From contig NZ_JAEAMR010000009.1 in NCBI RefSeq assembly GCF_015999245.1, positions 263,806-327,805 of the forward strand: 64,000 nucleotides of DNA. Reading direction: 5' to 3'. Below, piece by piece: positions 59,473 to 64,000 of the stretch (the first letter of the stretch is position 1; the number at the start of each line of letters is the position of its first letter). The DNA comes from Streptomyces sp. AV19 (lineage in GTDB: Bacteria; Actinomycetota; Actinomycetes; Streptomycetales; Streptomycetaceae). The translations under genes were made by a program, and so were the position numbers. The notes below the pieces were generated by a model. It saw only the letters and a program-made list of their open reading frames with translations, had not been told where the DNA came from and searched no databases.

Positions 59473-60729
59473 GTGCTGGCGCGGGCGGGCAGGGCGGCGA
59501 GGGAGAGCGTGGCGGGGCTGCCCCGGGAGTTCTGGTGGCTGTGGGCATCGACGCTGGTCAACCGGCTGGGTTCGTTCGTTTCCGTGTTTTTGGCGCTCTA
59601 CCTCACCGTCGAGCAGGGGCACTCCCCCTCGTACGCCGGGCTCGTCGCCGCGCTGCACGGGCTCGGCGGGGTGATCGGCTCGCTCGGGGCCGGGGTGCTG
59701 ACCGACCGGCTCGGCCGCCGGCCGACCCTGCTCGCGGCCCAGCTGGGCACCTCGGCCTCGGTGGCGCTGCTGGGGTTCATGCACGACCCGGTGACCATCG
59801 CGGGCGTGGCCTTCCTGGTCGGCGTGGCGAGCAACTCCTCGCGGCCGGCCGTGACGGCGATGCTGGCGGACATCGTCCGGCCCGAGGACCGTCTGCGGGC
59901 GTTCGCCATCAACTACTGGGCGATCAACCTGGGTTACGCGCTCTCCGCGGTAATGGCCGGGCTCGTCGCCCAGTACAGCTACCTGGCCGGCTTCCTCGGC
60001 GAGGCCGTCATGGCGCTGGCCTGCGCCCTGCTCTGCTTCTTCAAGATCCCCGAGTCGCGGCCCGAGCCGGCGGCCGGGGCGGCGGAGGACGGCGGGCGGC
60101 CGGCCGTGGGGCTGGGGGCCGTGCTGCTCGACGGCCGGTTCATGGCCGTCACCGCCCTGGCGTTCCTGCTCGCCCTGCTCTTCCAGCAGTCCTCGGTGGC
60201 CCTGCCGGTGGCGATGGGCCGCAGCGGGCTCTCCAGCGGCGACTACGGCATGGCGATGGCCGTCAACGGCATCCTGATCGTCGCCCTCCAGATCCCCGTC
60301 ACCCGCGCCGTGGAACACCGCGATCCACGCGGGCTGCTCACCCTCTCCGGCCTCCTCGCCGGCGCGGGCATCGGGCTCACCGGCCTGGCCGGGTCGATGT
60401 CCGGCTACATGCTGACGATCGCCGTCTGGACCCTGGCGGAGATCATCAGCACGCCCATCCAGACGGGGCTCGTGGCCCGGCTCGCCCCGGTCCACGCGCG
60501 CGGCCGCTACCAGGGCGTGCACGCGATGGCGTGGAGCCTGGGCTCGCTGGTCGCGCCGCTGTCCGGCGGCGCGGTCATCGACCGCTTCGGCGAGGGCGTG
60601 CTGTGGACCGCGTGCGCGGCGGTGGGCGCGGCCGCCGCGGCGGGCTACTGGGTGGTGATGGGGCGTCTTCCCGCGGGGGACGCCCCGGCGAAGGGTTCGC
60701 CCGCGCCGGAGGCCGCTCCCGTGCCGTAG
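59473..60729 (+). CDS. MFS transporter (12-helix)
   Basis: A 418-residue major facilitator. LPREFWWLWASTLVNRLGSF opens helix 1, motif A is GVLTDRLGRRPTLLAAQLG, and a central loop (PESRPEPAAGAAEDGGRPA) separates the halves. GRYQGVHAMAWSLGSLVAPL is near helix 11. The substrate is unknown; it resembles proton-driven drug or metabolite exporters. GTG 59473 follows ACGGGGG. The 3' coding end (GDAPAKGSPAPEAAPVP) is partly duplicated about 160 bases downstream, beyond a 15-bp minisatellite, hinting at a formerly longer repeat-containing tail. Confidence 0.9.
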   Translation: MLARAGRAARESVAGLPREFWWLWASTLVNRLGSFVSVFLALYLTVEQGHSPSYAGLVAALHGLGGVIGSLGAGVLTDRLGRRPTLLAAQLGTSASVALLGFMHDPVTIAGVAFLVGVASNSSRPAVTAMLADIVRPEDRLRAFAINYWAINLGYALSAVMAGLVAQYSYLAGFLGEAVMALACALLCFFKIPESRPEPAAGAAEDGGRPAVGLGAVLLDGRFMAVTALAFLLALLFQQSSVALPVAMGRSGLSSGDYGMAMAVNGILIVALQIPVTRAVEHRDPRGLLTLSGLLAGAGIGLTGLAGSMSGYMLTIAVWTLAEIISTPIQTGLVARLAPVHARGRYQGVHAMAWSLGSLVAPLSGGAVIDRFGEGVLWTACAAVGAAAAAGYWVVMGRLPAGDAPAKGSPAPEAAPVP

Positions 60730-60737
60730 GGCCGCCC

Positions 60738-60827
60738 GGCCACGGGCTTTCCGGCCACGGGCTTTCCGGGTACGGGCTTTCCGGGTACGGGCTTTCCGGG
60801 TACGGGCTTTCCGGGTACGGGCTTCCC
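60738..60827 (+). repeat. 15-bp minisatellite, six tandem copies
   Basis: Six 15-mers of the form GG(CC/GT)ACGGGCTTTCC; the first two read GGCCA, the next three GGGTA and the last ends TTCCC. 15 is a multiple of three, and the minus frame encodes GKPVP pentapeptides, but no gene with a start site covers it. Segments before and after it are related copies of the MFS 3' end. Confidence 0.9.
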
Positions 60828-60924
60828 CGTACAGACCCGCCGGTTCGGCTCCCCGGCGAAGGGGCTCCCCGCGGCGGAGGCCGCTCCCGCTCCGGAGGGG
60901 CAGCCCGCCACAGGCTCCGCCGGC

Positions 60925-61425
60925 TCAGCTTCCTGACGGTTCACCGGCCCCGGTGATCCTCGTGAACGCCGCCAGATTCCGCGTGGACTCGCCGCGCGAG
61001 GTGCGCCACGCGTACTCCTTGCGGATCGCGCTCGCGAAGCCCATCTCCAGCAGCGTGTTGAAGCTGCCGTCGGCGTTCTCCAGCACGGTGCCGAGGATCC
61101 GGTCGATCTCGTCCGGCGTCACGGCGGCCAGCGGCAGGCGGCCGACGAGGTAGATGTCGCCGAGCCGGTCGACCGCGTAGGCCACTCCGTACAGGCGGGT
61201 GTTGCGCTCCAGCAGCCACCGGTGCACCGCCTCGTGGTTCTCGTCGGGGCGGCGCACGACGAAGGCGTTGACCGACAGGGAGTGGTTGCCGGCGACCAGG
61301 GACACGGTCGTCGACAGTTTGCGGGTGCCCGGCAGCTTCACGACGTACGAACCGTCGGCCGGGTTCTCCCACTCCAGGGCGGCCTCGCTGAGCGTCCGTT
61401 CGATGATGGTCTTCGCGTCAGACAT
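60925..61425 (-). CDS. YbjN-domain protein (type III secretion chaperone-like fold)
   Basis: A 166-residue soluble protein: TLSEAALEWENPADGSYVVK, then TVSLVAGNHSLSVNAFVVRR, VHRWLLERNTRLYGVAYAVD and LENADGSFNTLLEMGFASAI. This is the actinobacterial YbjN domain pattern. The role is unknown. The ATG overlaps the mshA stop (ATGTCTGA, eight bases), so it is translationally coupled to mycothiol synthesis, an arrangement common in streptomycetes. Confidence 0.9.
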   Translation of the reverse strand: MSDAKTIIERTLSEAALEWENPADGSYVVKLPGTRKLSTTVSLVAGNHSLSVNAFVVRRPDENHEAVHRWLLERNTRLYGVAYAVDRLGDIYLVGRLPLAAVTPDEIDRILGTVLENADGSFNTLLEMGFASAIRKEYAWRTSRGESTRNLAAFTRITGAGEPSGS

Positions 61426-62752
61426 GGGCCGAGCGTAGGCGACGCCGCCGTTCGGTGATCGCCTCGGTGTACACCTCGGCCGTGGCGAGGGCCGCCGCGT
61501 CCCAGCCGAAGGAGCGGGCGTGCGCGGCGGCCGCGGCGCCCATCGTCCCCACCAGCTCCGGCGCGTCGGCGAACCGCTCCAGCACCCGCGCGTAGTCCGC
61601 CGGGTCGTGGCCGTCGACGAGGAAGCCGCTCGCGCCGTCGCGGACCGCCACCGGCAGGCCGCCCACGGCCGCCGCGAGCACCGGCGTCCCGCTCGCCTGC
61701 GCCTCCACCGCGACCAGGCCGAACGACTCGCTGTACGAGGGCATGACGAGGACGGACGCGGCCCGGTACCAGTCCGCCAGGCGGGCCTGGTCCACCGGCG
61801 GGCGGAACCGGACGACGTCCGTGATCCCGAGCCGGGCGGCCAGCTTGTGCAGCCCCTCGGGCCGGGCCAGCCCGCTGCCGCTGGGCCCGCCGACCACCGG
61901 GACGACGAGCCGCGGGCGCAGCTCCGGCCGCCTCTCCAGCAGCACGGCCACCGCGCGCAGCAGCACGTCCGGCGCCTTCAGCGGCTGGATCCGGCCGGCG
62001 AACAGCGGGATCAGGGCGTCCTGCGGCAGGCCCAGGCGGGCGCGGGCGGCGGCCCGGCCGTCGGCGGGTCTGAAGCGCTCCAGGTTGACGCCGGGGTGGA
62101 CGACGGCGACCTTCTCCGGCGCCGCGTCGTAGTGGTGGATCAGCTCGCCGGCCTCGCCCTCGGTGTTGGCGATCAGCCGGTCGGCGGCGCGGACGATCTG
62201 CGTCTCGCCGATCACGCGGGCCGACGGCTCCGGGGTGTCGCCCTCCGCCAGCGCCGCGTTCTTCACCTTGGCCATCGTGTGCATCGCGTGCACCAGTGGG
62301 ACGCCCCAGCGGTCGGCGGCCAGCCAGCCGACGTGCCCGGACAGCCAGTAGTGGGAGTGGACGAGGTCGTAGTGGCCCGGCCGGTGGTTGGCCCAGGCCT
62401 GCATCACGCCGTGGGTGAAGGCGCACAGCTGGGCCGGCAGCTCCTCCTTGGCCAGGCCCTCGTACGGGCCCGCGTCGACGTGCCGGACGAGGACGCCGGG
62501 GGACAGCTCCACGGCCGGCGGCAGGTGGCCGGTGGTGGCCCGGGTGAAGATCTCCACCTCGATGCCGAGGGCGGCGAGCCGCTCGGCCAGCTCGACGATG
62601 TAGACGTTCATGCCGCCCGCGTCGCCCGTGCCGGGCTGGTGCAGCGGCGAGGTGTGGACGCTCAGCATCGCGACGCGGCGCGGGCGCCGGCGCCTGGCGA
62701 TGGCGAAGGGGCCGTTCGTACGGGTGCGGAGCCTGGATGCGTACTGGCTCAC
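61418..62752 (-). CDS. mshA: D-inositol-3-phosphate glycosyltransferase MshA (mycothiol synthesis)
   Basis: A 444-residue GT4 enzyme joining UDP-GlcNAc to inositol-3-phosphate, the first step to mycothiol. VAMLSVHTSPLHQPGTGDAG then GMNVYIVELA opens the acceptor domain, and HYDLVHSHYWLSGHVGWLAA follows. The donor domain has PLFAGRIQPLKAPDVLLRAV and the GT4 E-x7-E motif in SYSESFGLVAVEAQASGTP. GTG 62752 (MSQYASRLRTRTN). A SigR-type promoter candidate lies about 70-100 bases upstream. The YbjN gene follows with an overlap. Confidence 0.95.
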   Translation of the reverse strand: MSQYASRLRTRTNGPFAIARRRRPRRVAMLSVHTSPLHQPGTGDAGGMNVYIVELAERLAALGIEVEIFTRATTGHLPPAVELSPGVLVRHVDAGPYEGLAKEELPAQLCAFTHGVMQAWANHRPGHYDLVHSHYWLSGHVGWLAADRWGVPLVHAMHTMAKVKNAALAEGDTPEPSARVIGETQIVRAADRLIANTEGEAGELIHHYDAAPEKVAVVHPGVNLERFRPADGRAAARARLGLPQDALIPLFAGRIQPLKAPDVLLRAVAVLLERRPELRPRLVVPVVGGPSGSGLARPEGLHKLAARLGITDVVRFRPPVDQARLADWYRAASVLVMPSYSESFGLVAVEAQASGTPVLAAAVGGLPVAVRDGASGFLVDGHDPADYARVLERFADAPELVGTMGAAAAAHARSFGWDAAALATAEVYTEAITERRRRLRSAHV

Positions 62753-62823
62753 CGTTCGGGTCCTCCGTCCGCCTGTGGGGGGCGCGCGTTCAGATGTTCG
62801 GTCATGTTCGAGGTCAACCCTGG

Positions 62824-62850
62824 AACACAAAGCGACAGGGCGCCATTTCC
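62824..62850 (-). promoter_or_regulatory. Candidate SigR (thiol-stress) promoter of mshA
   Basis: On the minus strand GGAAA, 19 bases, GTT resembles the SigR consensus GGAAT-N18/19-GTT. It would start mshA transcription about 65 bases before the GTG. mshA is known to be partly SigR-dependent in S. coelicolor. Confidence 0.5.
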
Positions 62851-62917
62851 TCCTTTACCAAAGAGTGATGAAACCCTCACGGTCCGGGGCGGAAACGGAA
62901 GCGCTTACGCTCGGGAT

Positions 62918-63754
62918 ATGGCCGCCGTTTCCTCCCTCCTGTCCCATGCGCGCCGCCGCTCCGCCGGGCCCGTCGGGTCGGCGACGCGCGGCACCACCCA
63001 TCCGAACCGGCTGCGCCGCATGGACCGCTGGATCGCCGACGCGCACGGGGCCGCGCTGCGGCGGTCCGCCGACCCCGTCGCCGTCGACCTCGGCTACGGG
63101 GCCTCGCCCTGGACGGCGGTCGAGCTGCTGACGCGGCTGCGGCACGTGCGCGCGGACGCGCGGGTCGTCGGCGTCGAGATAGACCCGGAGCGGGTCGCGG
63201 CCGCCGCGCCGTACGCGCGGGACGGGCTGACGTTCGCGCACGGCGGCTTCGAGGTGCCGCTGGGCGGTCCCACCGGGCGCCGGCCGCTTCTCATACGGGC
63301 CGCGAACGTGCTGCGGCAGTACGACGAGGACGGGGTCGTGGCCGTGTGGGAGCGGCTGTGCGGGCGCCTCGCGCCGGACGGGCTGCTGGTCGAGGGGACG
63401 TGCGACGAGATAGGGCGGCGCCACGTGTGGGTGGCGCTGGGGCCGGAAGGGCCGCGGACGGTGACCTTCGCGGCGCGGCTGGGTTCGCTGGGGTCCCCCT
63501 CGGACCTGGCCGAGCGCCTCCCGAAGGCGCTCATACACCGCAACGTGCCCGGGGAGCCGGTGCACGCCTTCCTGCGGGACTTCGACCGGGCGTGGGCGGC
63601 GGCGGCGCCGTACGCGGCGTACGGGGCGCGGCAGCGGTGGCTGACGGCGGTGTCGTCGCTGGCCGGGGAGTGGCCGGTGGTGGACGGGCGGAGGCGGTGG
63701 CGGCAGGGGGAGGTCACGGTGCGGTGGGGGGCGGTGGCGCCTCGGGGGTGGTGA
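62918..63754 (+). CDS. Class I SAM-dependent methyltransferase-like protein
   Basis: A 278-residue protein. VAVDLGYGASPWTAVELLTR is a class I motif I region and RVVGVEIDPERVAAA motif II with acidic Glu. PLLIRAANVLRQYDEDGVVA and RLAPDGLLVEGTCDEIGRRH follow. The methyl acceptor is unknown. The N-terminus is basic and the C-terminus Trp-rich (WPVVDGRRRWRQGEVTVRW). ATG 62918 is used; the ribosome site is weak (CGGGATAT). Divergent from mshA. Dispersed repeats follow its stop. Confidence 0.85.
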   Translation: MAAVSSLLSHARRRSAGPVGSATRGTTHPNRLRRMDRWIADAHGAALRRSADPVAVDLGYGASPWTAVELLTRLRHVRADARVVGVEIDPERVAAAAPYARDGLTFAHGGFEVPLGGPTGRRPLLIRAANVLRQYDEDGVVAVWERLCGRLAPDGLLVEGTCDEIGRRHVWVALGPEGPRTVTFAARLGSLGSPSDLAERLPKALIHRNVPGEPVHAFLRDFDRAWAAAAPYAAYGARQRWLTAVSSLAGEWPVVDGRRRWRQGEVTVRWGAVAPRGW

Positions 63755-64000
63755 GCTCGGCCCGTGCCGGGCCTTCGCGTTTCCCGCCGGGGCGCGGCCT
63801 GGTTGTGCCGGTGCTCCGCGCCGGGGGCGCTTCGGCTCGCAGCGGGCGGTGCTCCGCGCCGGGGGCGGCAACCGCCCTCCGGGCGGTTGTCCTCAAGCTC
63901 CCCGGAGGGGGCGGCCCCCAGACGGGCTGGGTGCCCCTCCCCGCCCTTTCACCGTTTCTTCCGGGGCTCCGCCCCTCGGCCCGGCACCGCGCTTCCGCGC
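63755..64000. repeat. Repeat-rich intergenic end of window
   Basis: 246 bases with no gene. A 20-mer, GGTGCTCCGCGCCGGGGGCG, is directly repeated at 63810-63829 and 63848-63867. A degraded TGTCCTCAAG...GACGGGCTGG palindrome and a good CCGCCCTTTCACCGTTTCTT block (63936-63976) follow, repeating the mosaic order seen near 5.8 kb. Confidence 0.75.

Noticed and set aside
60738..60827. Possible CRISPR array
   Set aside because: The units are contiguous 15-mers with no unique spacers; this is a minisatellite.

Overview
The window is a piece of a Streptomyces chromosome. The signs are the very high GC content, third-position GC bias, frequent GTG/TTG starts, GC-rich hairpin terminators without T-tracts, and genus-typical genes: mycothiol glycosyltransferase, MsiK, a CdgB-type diguanylate cyclase, CarD, PhoR-PhoP-PhoU and a WhiJ-like XRE/DUF397 pair. 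From memory the gene order resembles the conserved core of S. coelicolor around SCO4204-SCO4308; I could not check this.

Layout. 0-2.5 kb: an ArsR repressor divergent from a frameshifted MFS exporter, and an HD phosphohydrolase. 2.5-7.5 kb: cutC, the MurNAc-6-P etherase murQ with its RpiR-type regulator, two small ORFs and a PTS EIIBC permease, together a MurNAc recycling locus. 7.5-12 kb: standalone groEL with CIRCE operators, a cold-shock gene, and a SAM-I riboswitch controlling a threonine-synthase paralogue and a ThiS/MoaD-like carrier. I read that pair as the MetM/MetO route to homocysteine. 12-16 kb: gpgS, otsA and otsB (glucosylglycerate and trehalose). 16-23 kb: amino-sugar catabolism: a sugar-binding lipoprotein, SIS isomerase, nagK-nagA behind a DasR-like site, a PfkB kinase and a class II aldolase. 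23-26 kb: a repeat-flanked accessory patch with an XRE/DUF397 pair and small proteins of unknown function. 26-36 kb: a CBM-like membrane protein, cdgB with a BldD-like box, flavin reductase, arfB, terD, an antitoxin-like peptide, an M4 metalloprotease and a DHA2 exporter. 36-42 kb: pepP, an MmpL transporter and tRNA-Thr between mosaic repeats. 42-54 kb: msiK, a nucleotidyltransferase, DoxX, rlmB, cysS, two tandem acyltransferases, ispF-ispD and carD. 54-64 kb: a lipoprotein, phoP-phoR, phoU behind a PHO box, a 27-residue metallothionein-like peptide, gpm, an MFS transporter, YbjN-mshA and a methyltransferase.

Connections. DasR-like sites sit before nagK, before msiK and on the cutC start codon. 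They would tie the amino-sugar genes to the shared ABC ATPase. MurQ, its regulator and the PTS would feed wall-derived MurNAc into the GlcNAc-6-P pool handled by NagA. The SAM riboswitch shuts off homocysteine supply when SAM is plentiful.

Mosaic intergenic repeats are abundant. The main families are a block containing CCCTTTCACCGTTTC, a palindrome centred on CGGACGGGCTGATTCAGCCC, and a block containing GGGCCCTTCGGGCCC. One stretch near 37.4-37.5 kb is almost pure G and C homopolymer and is probably an assembly fault.
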